From assembly GCF_019977355.1 (NCBI RefSeq), contig NZ_AP024655.1, forward strand, positions 1,550,001-1,614,000: a DNA stretch of 64,000 bases, read 5' to 3'. A model generated the notes under the pieces. The model did no database searches. It was not told the origin of the DNA and was given only the letters and a program-made list of their open reading frames with translations. Position numbers and translations under genes: made by a program. Shown piece by piece: positions 26,473 to 35,259 of this stretch. The number at the start of each line of letters is the position of its first letter. The stretch's first letter is position 1. This DNA comes from Arthrobacter sp. NicSoilB8 (GTDB lineage: Bacteria > Actinomycetota > Actinomycetes > Actinomycetales > Micrococcaceae).

Positions 26473-26910
26473 GTGGATTCCAGCCTGATTAAGTGCCCGC
26501 ACTGCGGGAAGACCAACCGGATTCCTGCGGCCGCGGCCGGGCATCCGCGCTGCGGCAACTGCCGGCGGGACCTTCCCTGGATCGTGGCGGCAGGGGATGC
26601 CGATTTCCCGGTTGTTGCGGAGCAGTCGTCCGTTCCGGTCCTCGTGGACTTCTGGGCGGCGTGGTGCGGCCCGTGCCGGATGGTCAGCCCGGTGCTCGAC
26701 AAGCTGGCACAGGAACGGGCCGGGAAATTCAAGCTCGTGAAGGTCGACGTCGACACCTCCCCGGGGCTGTCCCGGCGGTTCGATATCCAGGCCATTCCAA
26801 CATTGCTTCTCATCAAGAACGGGGCCGTGGCTGCCCGCCAGGCCGGGGCGCCGCCGGCCGCTGCCCTCCGGAGCTGGCTCGATGCCGCGCTGTCCGCCGG
26901 CCCGAAATAA
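26473..26910 (+). CDS. trxC: Thioredoxin 2 with N-terminal zinc ribbon
   Basis: This 145-residue thioredoxin reduces protein disulfides. The N-terminus is a zinc-ribbon (C8, C11, C27, C30), as in thioredoxin 2, where zinc release makes it redox-responsive. The thioredoxin fold follows with the active site WAAWCGPCRM (C65, C68) and the cis-Pro loop IQAIPTLLLI. The start is GTG 26473; no ATG fits the ribbon. It lies alone after the rbfA terminator, 80 bp before a CU044_2847-type gene on the same strand. Confidence 0.9.
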   Translation: MDSSLIKCPHCGKTNRIPAAAAGHPRCGNCRRDLPWIVAAGDADFPVVAEQSSVPVLVDFWAAWCGPCRMVSPVLDKLAQERAGKFKLVKVDVDTSPGLSRRFDIQAIPTLLLIKNGAVAARQAGAPPAAALRSWLDAALSAGPK

Positions 26911-26991
26911 CCACGTGGTGCCGGCATCCCCGGGCCTGCATTTTCCCGACTGCATTTTCCGACTGCACAGTTAGCTGAAATGGAGGAAGCA

Positions 26992-27339
26992 ATGACCGAG
27001 ATCCTGCGCTATGAAGTCGGGTCGGGGACAGTGCTGGTGGAGGTCGAGGACAACAGCTTCGGCGTGGAACGGCCCTCCCGCAACGAGCAGGGAATTCTCG
27101 ACGCCGGCCGGCGACTCGAGGACGCGCTCTCGGCGGTCCGGCCGGCGGCCAGCGCCGCCGCGGAGGTGATGAAGGAACTCGGCGCGGAACATCTGGAACT
27201 CCAGTTCGGGGTGAAACTTGCCGGCGAGGCCGGCGCCATCATCGCCAAGACCTCCGCCGAAGGACACTTCATTGTCCGGATATCCTTCACCAAGGCTCCC
27301 GTGGCGGCTGTGGTTCCAGAGGAAGAGATCATGCTCTAA
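26992..27339 (+). CDS. CU044_2847 / Trypco1-type small protein
   Basis: This 115-residue protein has a strand-rich start (LRYEVGSGTVLVEVED), one long helix (LDAGRRLEDALSAVRPAASAA) and the motif HLELQFGVKLAGEAGAIIAK, then a final strand. This is the pattern of the trypsin-co-occurring domain 1 family. In comparative genomics, members accompany proteases and effector modules in proposed bacterial conflict or immune systems. No protease or effector lies next to it here. Start ATG 26992 has GGAGG at proper spacing. The family assignment is by pattern and needs a profile search. Confidence 0.65.
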   Translation: MTEILRYEVGSGTVLVEVEDNSFGVERPSRNEQGILDAGRRLEDALSAVRPAASAAAEVMKELGAEHLELQFGVKLAGEAGAIIAKTSAEGHFIVRISFTKAPVAAVVPEEEIML

Positions 27340-27410
27340 GGCGCCGAGGTTGCAGATCGCGGCAGTGTGTGGCGCCGCCATTGCCGTTAAATGCCGCCTC
27401 GAGGGGCTCC

Positions 27411-27617
27411 TTAGCGGCGCTTGGAGCGCCCGCGGGTTCCCAATCCACCGAGCACGGGGGAGCCCATGCCCAGGAGGAACCCGAAGTCGTACCAGTTCCC
27501 CGCGCGGGCGGAGTTGTAGAAGGGAAACTCAGTCCACGCCCCGAAGACGTGGGCGATCAGGACGATCCACGCCGTCAGCCCGTTCCAGAAACCCCACAGC
27601 AGGTCTTGCCACCACAC
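27411..27617 (-). CDS. Short two-helix membrane protein
   Basis: This 68-residue protein begins at GTG 27617 with GGGAGG five bases upstream. It reads MWWQDLLWGFWNGLTAWIVL at the start, one or two hydrophobic helices rich in Trp, then a basic tail RGRSKRR. It is like small membrane proteins found across actinobacteria (WNGLTAWIVLIAHVFG pattern). Function is unknown. It lies 104 bp downstream of the aminotransferase, on the same strand. Confidence 0.65.
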   Translation of the reverse strand: MWWQDLLWGFWNGLTAWIVLIAHVFGAWTEFPFYNSARAGNWYDFGFLLGMGSPVLGGLGTRGRSKRR

Positions 27618-27721
27618 GATGTCCTCCCTTGGCTGGAACTCCGCGGCACCCGAACGAGCCTGGACGGCCCGTTGCCAGACCCGAAGCCAGAATAGCCGGG
27701 CCAGCTGGGAACGCCGTGTGC

Positions 27722-28945
27722 TTAGGCTATGGCGTCCGCAGTACCGGCGGTAGGGTCCGTGGACCCGGCAGGGCCGGCGGCCGGGGCACGTGCAGGGAGT
27801 CGCCCGAGGCCTTCCACAAGATCGGCCTGACTGCCGCAGAGCGCAATGCGGATCCAGCCCTCGCCGATCGAACCGAACGCCGTGCCGGGGGCGAACGCCA
27901 CGCCTGAGTCGGCCAGGAAGCGCCGCGTCCACGCCCGGACATCCCCTCCGCTGGCATGCGAGACATCCGCCCACAGATAAAAAGCCCCTTGGGCCGTGAG
28001 GTAGGGGATGCCGTGGGATCGCAGCACAGCGGAGGCTGCGTCGCGGTTGGCCCGGTAGTGGGCGTGGGCGTGGCTGACATAGTCCTGCGGACCGGTCAGG
28101 GCCGCCAGCGCGGCGTATTGCGACGGCGACGCCACGCAGGACACAATCGCCTCCATGACGTTGTTCATCTTCTGCTCCAGGCCCGGCGGGCAGATCAGGG
28201 CGCCGATGCGCAGACCGGTCAGCCCGTAGGTCTTGGATAGGGTAAGCGAGGTGAACACTCTGGCTTCTCCCGGGACGTCGCTGTCGAAGCGGGCCGGGCT
28301 GACGTGCGGGACGTCGTAGGTGAATGCCTCGTAGCATTCGTCCGAGATGATCCACAGATCGTGCCGCTTCGCGAGCTGCACGAGGCGGCGCGTCAGGTCC
28401 TCGCCCAGTACCGCGCCGAGCGGGTTGGACGGGGAATTCAGGATCAGCACCTTGGTCCGGGGGGTGATGAGCGCCTCGACGTCCTCGATCCGCGGCTGGA
28501 ACTCATGCTCGGGGTAGAGCGGGTAGCGGACCGGGACGGCGTGCAGCAGGCTGCTCGTCATCGCAAAGGTGGGGTAGCCAGGGTTGGGAATGAGGATCTC
28601 GTCCCCGGGGGAGAGCAGCAGGCTCATGGCGAAGTGCAGGCCTTGCTGGGCGCCGTCGACCACGTAGACCCGGTCCGCGCCGACCGGCGTCGCGTTGTGC
28701 TCACGGAACCGGGCTGCGAAGGCCTCACGGAGTGCTGGGATCCCGGCGTTTGGCGTGTAGTTGGTCTCGTCCCGGTCCAGGCAGGCCATTCCGGCCTCGA
28801 GGACGTGGCGGGGCACCGCGAAGCCGGGCTCCCCGATGCTGAGCACAATCGCGCCGGGCGTTCCCCAGGCGGCTTCGGTGATCTCGCGGATCTGGTTGAT
28901 CGGGACATCGCGGACGTGTGCGGCAAGCTCGGGCATGTCTGCCAT
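27722..28945 (-). CDS. Class I/II PLP aminotransferase
   Basis: This 407-residue fold-type I aminotransferase is similar to aspartate-type (AAT I-gamma) enzymes. It contains LSIGEPGFAVPRHVLEAG and NYTPNAGIPALREAFAARF, then PNPGYPTF, the Asn in NSPSNPLG, ISDECYEAF, and the PLP lysine in SLTLSKTYGLTGLRIGAL. The Arg that binds the substrate carboxylate is in GWIRIALCG. The amino-acid specificity is not readable. The last 30 residues are a Pro/Ala-rich tail. Start ATG 28945 was chosen; a second ATG nine bases on is possible. It is divergent from truB. Confidence 0.88.
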   Translation of the reverse strand: MADMPELAAHVRDVPINQIREITEAAWGTPGAIVLSIGEPGFAVPRHVLEAGMACLDRDETNYTPNAGIPALREAFAARFREHNATPVGADRVYVVDGAQQGLHFAMSLLLSPGDEILIPNPGYPTFAMTSSLLHAVPVRYPLYPEHEFQPRIEDVEALITPRTKVLILNSPSNPLGAVLGEDLTRRLVQLAKRHDLWIISDECYEAFTYDVPHVSPARFDSDVPGEARVFTSLTLSKTYGLTGLRIGALICPPGLEQKMNNVMEAIVSCVASPSQYAALAALTGPQDYVSHAHAHYRANRDAASAVLRSHGIPYLTAQGAFYLWADVSHASGGDVRAWTRRFLADSGVAFAPGTAFGSIGEGWIRIALCGSQADLVEGLGRLPARAPAAGPAGSTDPTAGTADAIA

Positions 28946-29046
28946 CCTAACGGCCGGCGTCCGCGGGGGCCGCGGCACGGGTGCCGGGGCGCAGGTCCAC
29001 CCACCCGTGGACCAGCCCGTGCGCCGTGGGGCATGCCTGGCCCGCA

Positions 29047-29052
29047 TATACT
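29047..29052 (+). promoter_or_regulatory. -10 box TATACT of truB, leaderless
   Basis: TATACT is close to consensus and ends seven bases before the GTG start of truB. The GGGAGG between them is too near the start to act as a Shine-Dalgarno sequence. Leaderless initiation is likely. Confidence 0.6.
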
Positions 29053-29059
29053 GGGAGGC

Positions 29060-30040
29060 GTGCTTTCTGGACTGGTGATAGTGGACAAGCCGCAAGGCTG
29101 GACCAGCCACGATGTGGTTGGACGGATGCGGCGGATCGCCGGTACCCGAAAGGTCGGCCATGCCGGGACGCTGGATCCTATGGCCACCGGCGTTCTCGTG
29201 GTCGGCATCAACAAAGCCACCCGGCTGCTGACCTACATCGTGGGCACGTCAAAGACTTACACCGCCACCATCAGGCTCGGTGAATCTACCGTGACGGACG
29301 ACGCCGAAGGCGAGGTCACTGCGACCCGTAGCGCCGCCGGGGTCACCGAAGAAGCCGTCCGCGCCGGTGTTGCGGCACTGACCGGGGAAATCGAACAGGT
29401 TCCGAGCAGCGTGAGTGCCATAAAGGTCAACGGCGAACGCGCCTACGCGCGGGTCCGGTCCGGCGAAGAGGTCAAGCTCGCGGCCCGGCCCGTGACGATC
29501 CACCGCTTTGAGGTCCACGAGATCCGCCGCGTGCGCGCAGGGGAGTCAGAGGGTGAGGCCATGGATGTCGACGTCACCGTGGAGTGCTCCTCCGGCACTT
29601 ACATCCGTGCCTTGGCCCGCGATCTCGGTGAGGCTCTCGGCGTCGGCGGCCACCTGACGGCGCTTCGGCGGACCCAAGTGGGTCCTTACACGCTTGACCA
29701 GGCGCACACCCTCGAACAGTTGGCGGAGAAGCTGGACGTCCTGGAGATCTCCGACGCGGCACGGGCCCTGATGCCCAACCGTGAACTCAGCGACGCGGAG
29801 ACCACCGAGATTTCCTTCGGCCGCAGGATTGCCGCAGGAGCCGCCGCCGGCACACCGGAAGCGTCGACCGCGGACAAGCCTGCCGCGGCATTCGCCCCGG
29901 ACGGTACGCTGGTGGCCCTCCTGGCCGACGCGGGAAGCTACGCCAAGCCGGTGCTGGTCTTCGCGCCGGACAACGAGAAGCACGGCAACGAGACGTCCGC
30001 TAACAAAAAGCCCGGCAACGAAATGCAGGCCGGCCAGTAG
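29060..30040 (+). CDS. truB: tRNA pseudouridine-55 synthase
   Basis: TruB makes pseudouridine 55 in the T-loop of tRNAs. The 326-residue protein has the N-terminal GLVIVDKPQGWTSHDVV and the catalytic motif HAGTLDPMATGVLVVG with the nucleophile Asp. Next come KTYTATIRLG, SSGTYIRALARDLG, and a C-terminal PUA-like part. The last 30 residues (KHGNETSANKKPGNEM-like) are a low-complexity Lys/Asn tail. The start is GTG 29060, placed by the family start and the -10 box. Its stop codon overlaps the next start by one base. Confidence 0.95.
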   Translation: MLSGLVIVDKPQGWTSHDVVGRMRRIAGTRKVGHAGTLDPMATGVLVVGINKATRLLTYIVGTSKTYTATIRLGESTVTDDAEGEVTATRSAAGVTEEAVRAGVAALTGEIEQVPSSVSAIKVNGERAYARVRSGEEVKLAARPVTIHRFEVHEIRRVRAGESEGEAMDVDVTVECSSGTYIRALARDLGEALGVGGHLTALRRTQVGPYTLDQAHTLEQLAEKLDVLEISDAARALMPNRELSDAETTEISFGRRIAAGAAAGTPEASTADKPAAAFAPDGTLVALLADAGSYAKPVLVFAPDNEKHGNETSANKKPGNEMQAGQ

Positions 30041-30393
30041 TGGACGCGTATTTCTACATCATTCTGGTGGTTGGCCTGCTGTCCACGATCATCTGCGTCG
30101 TCGCAGGCATCATGAAAAAGGCGCCCAACGACACGACGATACTGTCGGTCGCCGCCGTCGAACTTTCCCTCCTGGTCTATCTGGCCGGGTCGGTTGTGCG
30201 GGTGGCGAGCGGGGAGCAGATCGCGGGAGAGCCGTGGGAGTTCTGGGGCTATTTGGCGACGGCGCTGCTACTCCCGATCGCCGCCGTGTACTGGGCCATT
30301 TTGGAGCGGACCCGCTGGAGCAACTTCGTCCTGGCCGCCGTCGGCGTCACCGCCCTGGTGATGGCGGCCCGCATGAACCAGATCTGGTACTGA
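30040..30393 (+). CDS. Four-helix membrane protein, coupled to truB
   Basis: This 117-residue protein has four hydrophobic helices (about 5-25, 35-55, 68-88 and 95-112) and few polar residues. It ends RMNQIWY, similar to small actinobacterial integral membrane proteins of unknown function. The GTG start shares a base with the truB stop, and a second membrane gene follows one base after its stop region. The three genes thus form one transcript. No motif identifies a role. Confidence 0.75.
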   Translation: MDAYFYIILVVGLLSTIICVVAGIMKKAPNDTTILSVAAVELSLLVYLAGSVVRVASGEQIAGEPWEFWGYLATALLLPIAAVYWAILERTRWSNFVLAAVGVTALVMAARMNQIWY

Positions 30394-30394
30394 C

Positions 30395-30964
30395 ATGGAA
30401 GAGGCAGAAAACGTGAGCGCAAAATCCCCGCAGGATGGCACGGGCACCCCGGCGGTGTCGGACCCCCGGATCGCCGGGCAGGGGGATGCCGGGCTGCCGG
30501 ACCCTGGGCGACCCGACGCAGCGACGGCGGACGCTCAGCCGGCGGAAACCGGGACGGCGGCGACCAATACCCGCAACACCGGACCCGGCCGGTTGCTGAT
30601 TGCCGTCTACGCCGTGTTCGCGATTTCCGCAACGGCCCGGGCCGGCTACCAGATCCTGACGAAGTTTTCCGAAGCGCCGCTGGCGTACCTGCTGTCCGCC
30701 TTTGCCGCGGTCGTCTACGTGGTGGCCACTGTGTCACTCGCGAAGCCGGGCCGCACCGCGTTCAAGGTCTCCGTGGTGGCAGTCCTCGTGGAGCTTGTCG
30801 GCGTCCTCGTGGTGGGGGCGCTGAGCGTGTTCGACTCGGTGAACTTCCCGCACGAGACCGTGTGGTCCCTGTTCGGCCGCGGCTACGGATTCATCCCGCT
30901 CCTGCTGCCCATCCTGGGACTCATCTGGCTGTACCGCCGCCGGCCTGCGTCGCTCAAGGGCTAG
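30395..30964 (+). CDS. Membrane protein with disordered N-terminus
   Basis: This 189-residue protein starts with about 65 polar residues rich in Gly, Asp and Pro. Four hydrophobic helices follow (GRLLIAVYAVFAISATARAG first). The last ends LLPILGLIWLYRRRPAS, a positive-inside tail. Close relatives are annotated as hypothetical integral membrane proteins next to the 117-residue gene. Start ATG 30395 overlaps the previous gene region; GTG 30413 with GAAGAGG upstream is an alternative. Function unknown. Confidence 0.75.
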   Translation: MEEAENVSAKSPQDGTGTPAVSDPRIAGQGDAGLPDPGRPDAATADAQPAETGTAATNTRNTGPGRLLIAVYAVFAISATARAGYQILTKFSEAPLAYLLSAFAAVVYVVATVSLAKPGRTAFKVSVVAVLVELVGVLVVGALSVFDSVNFPHETVWSLFGRGYGFIPLLLPILGLIWLYRRRPASLKG

Positions 30965-31072
30965 GGCGGGCTGCCGCGCGCGGCGATGGCTGACGGTCCA
31001 GGGCTGACGTTCCCGGACTGACGGTTCCATCCCGGGCGGGGACCTTGCCCGGCGATCAGCGTCAGCTGCCCC

Positions 31073-31627
31073 TTACGCCCGGTTGGTTTGGTGCAGGGCC
31101 TCCGCGAGCCTGCTTCGCAGCCCGGGCCACGCCGCGGCGAAGCCTGGGTGAAGTTCCTTGCTGCCGACGTCGTCAACCCCCACCCATTGCAGTTCGAGGC
31201 TTTCCGGATCACTGATTGCGGCCTCGAAGGGCTGCAATGCTTCGGCGACCACCGTCGTGTAAGTCCAGTAGCCGACGTCGAACACCGACGTAAACAGGAC
31301 ACGCACGTTCTCCGGCGGCACCGCCGCTTCTTCCTGTGCTTCCCGCAGCGCGCCGTGGATGGCTTCTTCCCCTTGGTGCAGGGCGCCGCCGGGGAGCCCC
31401 CACGTGCCGCCCTGATCGCTCCAAAGGGCGCGGTGCTGGAGCAGTACCCCCTTTGCAGGGTCGTGGACCAGGAGCCCGGCGGAACCGAACCTTCCCCAGA
31501 ACCGGCCGCGGTCGCCCTCGACCCATGCGTCGCCCGGATCGCGTGGACCCAACGGGCGGCGCGGCTCGCCTGACACAGGTCCTGCGAATGATGCTTCTCC
31601 GGCTTGTGGTGCGGCTGTCCTGTCCAT
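31073..31627 (-). CDS. NUDIX hydrolase
   Basis: This 184-residue NUDIX enzyme hydrolyses a nucleoside-diphosphate-linked compound. The NUDIX box is GGALHQGEEAIHGALREAQEEAAV-like, split here as GGALHQGEEAIHGAL and REAQEEAAV, with the metal-binding Glu residues in REAQEE. The segment before it (GTWGLPGG) and after it (WTYTTVVAEA) fit MutT-like members. Substrate unknown. The start is ATG 31627; longer upstream frames are not supported. An Ala replaces the last Gly of the box, a common variant. Confidence 0.88.
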   Translation of the reverse strand: MDRTAAPQAGEASFAGPVSGEPRRPLGPRDPGDAWVEGDRGRFWGRFGSAGLLVHDPAKGVLLQHRALWSDQGGTWGLPGGALHQGEEAIHGALREAQEEAAVPPENVRVLFTSVFDVGYWTYTTVVAEALQPFEAAISDPESLELQWVGVDDVGSKELHPGFAAAWPGLRSRLAEALHQTNRA

Positions 31628-31697
31628 GCCTACAGCTTGCCACGCGTACGGTTCATACGACGTCTGGAGCGGAGTCGGTGTCAGGAGCGGCTGCTGG

Positions 31698-31745
31698 CCC
31701 CGGGCATCAGGCCGCCCGACGAGTCCCCGGGCGTCAGGCCGCCCG
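31698..31745. repeat. 21-bp direct repeat
   Basis: Copies at 31698-31718 and 31725-31745 differ at one base and share CAGGCCGCCCG. GTAGAAGCAG repeats just after. The repeats lie in the 178-bp gap between the NUDIX gene and the DUF222 gene. Confidence 0.7.
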
Positions 31746-31805
31746 TAGAAGCAGCGTAGAAGCAGGTCCATGAATCCTGTCGGACCCCGTCGCAAGTGTT
31801 GAGTC

Positions 31806-33226
31806 ATGGAAGCCATCGGTGAGTTCATCCCGGATCGGGCCCCGTCGTGGGCCGGCCAGGCGATGGCCTCACAGCTTCCCCGCCGTGTTGCCGTGGCCGG
31901 CGCGGCGGCCGGTGGCGGGCCCCTGCACAGCACGGGAAACGGTGTTGCGGGAGGCACAGCGATAGACGACGCGGCTGGCGCGGTGGACGCGGCGCTGGCG
32001 CTGCTGCGGATCAGCGCACCCGAAGCCCGGCGGCGTTTGGCCTTGGCCGGTGAGCTAGTGCCCCGCACTATTTGCGGCGGTCATGCGGGGCCGCCGGCCC
32101 GGGAAGAACTCGCCGCGTCCGTGGCGTCCGGGGAGGTTGCCTCCCACGCCGCGACTATTATCACCACCGCGATGGAGCGGGTCCGGCACCTGTGCCTGCC
32201 GGAGACCGCCGCCGCGATGGAACACGCCCTGAACCGGACGGCAATCGAGAACGACCCCGATTTCCTAGCCCGGATCGCCCGGCGCTGGGTCGAGGCCCTG
32301 GACCAGGACGGCGCCGAACCCTCCGAAGAGGCACTCCGCCGGCTTCAGGGCGCGTTCATCCGGAAACCCCGGCACGGCCTGCACCACCTGGAAATCTTCG
32401 CCACCGCAGACCAGTTCGAACACCTCGTGACGGTCATGAACACCGCCACCAACCCCGCACCGGAACGGCCACCGGAACAGACCAGGACACCGGAGCTGGC
32501 GCCGCCCGGCACTCGGCGCCGGTCGGGAATGCCGTGGAAACCGCCGCCGACAGCACCGGAACCGGTCCGGCCGGCGCCGGCGCGGCTGACGCCCTCGACC
32601 TGCGCTCCCGCCCGCAACGGCTGCTCGACGGCCTGGTCGGTGGCTGCAAAGCCGCCCTCGCCACGGGCGGCCTGCCCGCCACCGGCGGGCTTCGGCCCCA
32701 GATCATGGCCACCATCGACTACCGGGACCTGCTCCAGCGCCTCGGCGGAACCGGCCCGGGCGAGGTTGCCGGCGTGCCCGGCGGCGCGGAATTCCTGAAC
32801 CAGGGAACCGGCTCGCTGATGTTCAGCGGCCCGATCACCGCCTCCACCGTCCGCAAACTCGCTTGCGACGCCGACATCATCCCGGTCGTGTTCGGCGGGG
32901 AAGGACAGGTGCTGGACATCGGCCGCGCCTCCCGGGTCTTCCCGCCCCATATCCGCAAGGCCCTCGTAGCCCGGGGCCAGGGCTGCGCGTTCCCGCAATG
33001 CACCATCCCCGCGCCCTGGTGCGAGGCCCACCACATCGATTACTGGTCTTGGGGCGGGAAGACCAGCACGGACAACGGAACCCTGCTCTGCTCGCACCAC
33101 CACCACCTGATCCACAAGGAACAATGGTCCATCCGGATGCGCGCCGGCATCCCCTGGTTCGTCCCGCCCCCGCACGTCGACCCCGCCCGGGCACCCCGAC
33201 GGAACAGACACCTCCGCCTCGAGTAG
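31806..33226 (+). pseudogene. DUF222-HNH endonuclease (13E12-repeat type), frameshifted
   Basis: The protein spans two frames. From the ATG at 31806, the DUF222 domain (ISAPEARRRLALAGELVP ... HLEIFATADQFEHLVTVMN) runs to about 32460. After that, only the -1 frame is sensible, with LDLRSRPQRLLDGLVGGCKA from about 32600 and a complete HNH motif CEAHHIDYWSWGG and LLCSHHHHLIH to the TAG at 33226. The shift lies in a Pro/Thr-rich linker at about 32460-32590. It equals one lost or two gained bases. Such genes are multi-copy in actinobacteria and are probably mobile. A sequencing error would give the same picture. Confidence 0.8.
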
Positions 33227-33294
33227 CGGGCCGATCTTCCTCCGCGATCAGTCGCGCAATTGCCGGGCCCGCCGGGCCGATGAAGCCCATGACC

Positions 33295-33506
33295 GCTGGG
33301 TGCCCGACAGTGCGTACGGCGGGTGGCGAGACCTGGTCTTGGCCCGGGCGGAGTTGGTGGTTGCGCTTGACTATCCCCGCTGGCTGTCACTGTCCCGCCT
33401 GGTTCGGCGGACCGTGCGGAGAATCGTGACCGGGCCCGTGGTCTGCAACGGAAACCGCGAGCTGGCGGAAGTGGCCGCGGTAGCCTGCCGGGCCCAAAGC
33501 CTCTGA
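33295..33506 (+). pseudogene. P-loop ATPase fragment (adenylate-kinase-like)
   Basis: About 70 residues read WVPDSAYGGWRDLVLARAEL, then VVALDYPRWLSLSRLVRRTVRRI and a NGNREL motif. That matches the middle of small AAA-type kinase-like proteins (the FlaR/topology-modulation group). The P-loop N-terminus and the C-terminal end are absent. It is out of context and short, so it is a gene relic. The rest of 33227-33540 holds nothing else except the promoter of the next gene. Confidence 0.5.
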
Positions 33507-33528
33507 ACCACGCACGCGCTTGCGCGCC

Positions 33529-33534
33529 TAGGCT
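33529..33534 (+). promoter_or_regulatory. -10 box TAGGCT, leaderless
   Basis: TAGGCT ends six bases before the ATG at 33541, with GGAGGC between them. The arrangement is the same as at 3392. Confidence 0.45.
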
Positions 33535-33540
33535 GGAGGC

Positions 33541-33924
33541 ATGGACCATCGCCGTCTGCTGCTGCGGGCAGTAAAGTCGTTCCACACCATTGCCTGGTTC
33601 ACAATCGAGGCCTGCATGGCCTATGTCCTGTACACCGGCATCAGGGGCCGCACCGACCGGAAGACGGGTGTGGCCGCCGTCGTGGTCGCCGGGGAAACGC
33701 TGATCTTTGCCGCCAACGGGTTCCACTGCCCGCTGACCGCCGTCGCGCGGGAACTCGGCGACGGCAAAGGTTCCGTCACGGACATCTACCTGCCGCATTG
33801 GTTCGCGAGAAACCTGCCCGGCATCCACGTCCCGCTCATCCTCGCCGCCGCGCTCCTGCACTGGCGGAATTGGCGGAACCAGGCTGTCCGGGACAGCGAG
33901 CGAAGGCTACTGCTCGGACGATAG
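33541..33924 (+). CDS. Small membrane protein, DUF2784-like
   Basis: This 127-residue protein has three or four hydrophobic helices (about 14-33, 43-62 and 92-110). A NGFHCPLTAVARELG motif between them resembles the CPLT...E loop of DUF2784 membrane proteins. Its C-terminus is basic (RNQAVRDSERRLLLGR). Function unknown. It has its own leaderless-type promoter, and no neighbour on the same transcript is evident. Confidence 0.65.
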   Translation: MDHRRLLLRAVKSFHTIAWFTIEACMAYVLYTGIRGRTDRKTGVAAVVVAGETLIFAANGFHCPLTAVARELGDGKGSVTDIYLPHWFARNLPGIHVPLILAAALLHWRNWRNQAVRDSERRLLLGR

Positions 33925-34154
33925 TGAGCGCCTGCCCTGAGGCCGCCGGCCGGCAGCTCCTCAGCTGTCGTCCCGCCAGCCGTGCTGGTTGCCGCCCCGC
34001 AAGCCCGGGCCGCCCGCCCCTGGAGCCTGGGAGCCGTCCCGGGACCCCGGGCGCCCGTCCGGGACCTGCATCGATTGCGGGTAATCTTAGAGAGTTCCGG
34101 AGCCGGCACGGTCCCTCCGGGCGAGTTCATGGCAGGCAGCAAAAGGCGAGGGTG

Positions 34155-35138
34155 ATGGTCCACATCTGGAACGATCTGTCCGAAGTCCCGGCGGACTTTG
34201 GTCCTTCGGTTGTCACGTTCGGCAATTTCGACGGCGTGCACCGCGGCCACCAGCAGGTGCTCTCGCAGCTCATCCGCACGGCCCGAATGAACCACGCCCG
34301 CGCCGTCGCGATCACCTTTGATCCGCACCCGGCGCAGGTGCACCGCCCGGAGTCCGCTCCCGAACTGATCATGGGGCTGGAAGACAAGCTCGTGGCCCTC
34401 GGTGAGCTCGGCCTCGACGCGGTTTTGGTGATGAAGTACTCGCTGGAGCTCGCCAGCCTCACCCCCGAAGAATTTGTGGTCACTGTCCTCGTGGACGCCC
34501 TGAAGGCGAGCCACGTGGTGATCGGTCATGATGCCCGGTTCGGCCGGGGCAATTCCGGCGACCTCGCCACCATGCAGGAACTGGGCAAGAAGCTCGGTTT
34601 CGAGGTGCTCGTCATCAGCGAATTCGGCTCTGAAGGTTTCCCCATCCACGACGACGCCGGCACGGACCGCCGCTGCTCGTCCACCTGGGTGCGGGAGGCC
34701 CTGCGTGCGGGCGATGTCGCCACCGCCGCCGCCGTACTCGGGAGGCCGCACAGGATGCGCGGCGAGGTGGTGCACGGTGCCGCACGCGGCCGCGACCTCG
34801 GCTTCCCCACGGCCAACCTGGCATCGACGGCGAGCGGGTACATTCCCGCGGACGGAATCTATGCCGGCTGGCTCGTAGACCAGGCCGGCACCCGCTGGCC
34901 TGCCGCAATCTCCGTAGGCTCCAACCCGACCTTCGACGGCGTGAGCCGTCAGGTCGAGGCCCACGTGATCGACCGCCCGGAAGAGGACGTGGACGACTTC
35001 AATCTGTACGACCAGACAGTTGTGGTGGAATTTGTCTCCAGACTGCGCGGCATGGTGGCGTACCGTGGGCCTGAGGCACTGGTGGAGCAGATGCGCCTGG
35101 ATGTCGTCCAGGCCCACGACATCCTTTTCGCCCGCTGA
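34155..35138 (+). CDS. ribF: Bifunctional riboflavin kinase / FAD synthetase
   Basis: RibF makes FMN from riboflavin and then FAD. The 327-residue protein has the FAD synthetase domain with SVVTFGNFDGVHRGHQ (nucleotidyl-transferase HxGH-like) and the Arg-rich GHDARFGRG. STWVREALRAGDV follows. The C-terminal kinase domain contains GRDLGFPTANL and the PTN metal motif. The start is ATG 34155 (GTG 34152 directly before it is possible), after AAGGCGAGG. A TAATCT box near 34082 is a possible -10 element. A hairpin follows the gene. Confidence 0.95.
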   Translation: MVHIWNDLSEVPADFGPSVVTFGNFDGVHRGHQQVLSQLIRTARMNHARAVAITFDPHPAQVHRPESAPELIMGLEDKLVALGELGLDAVLVMKYSLELASLTPEEFVVTVLVDALKASHVVIGHDARFGRGNSGDLATMQELGKKLGFEVLVISEFGSEGFPIHDDAGTDRRCSSTWVREALRAGDVATAAAVLGRPHRMRGEVVHGAARGRDLGFPTANLASTASGYIPADGIYAGWLVDQAGTRWPAAISVGSNPTFDGVSRQVEAHVIDRPEEDVDDFNLYDQTVVVEFVSRLRGMVAYRGPEALVEQMRLDVVQAHDILFAR

Positions 35139-35168
35139 CAACGGGGCCGAATTGGCGTTCCGCCCCGC

Positions 35169-35198
35169 GCCGTCGGCGTGCAACCCCACGCCGACGGC
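35169..35198 (+). terminator. Hairpin after ribF
   Basis: GCCGTCGGCGTG (35169-35180) and CACGCCGACGGC (35187-35198) pair perfectly around six bases. There is no U-tract. GGCGTTCC flanks it on both sides. Confidence 0.55.
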
Positions 35199-35259
35199 GT
35201 TCCAACTCACCGGAGCCGCGCGCTGATTTCCCGCCATGTCGCATAGGAAGGCACGAGAC

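Noticed and set aside
28304..29059. The long plus-strand frame before truB as an extended TruB N-terminus
   Set aside because: It is antisense to the aminotransferase, and the family start, -10 box and GTG at 29060 agree.
32460..32590. Programmed -1 frameshift in the DUF222-HNH gene
   Set aside because: No slippery heptamer with a downstream structure is evident, and the family is normally encoded in one frame.
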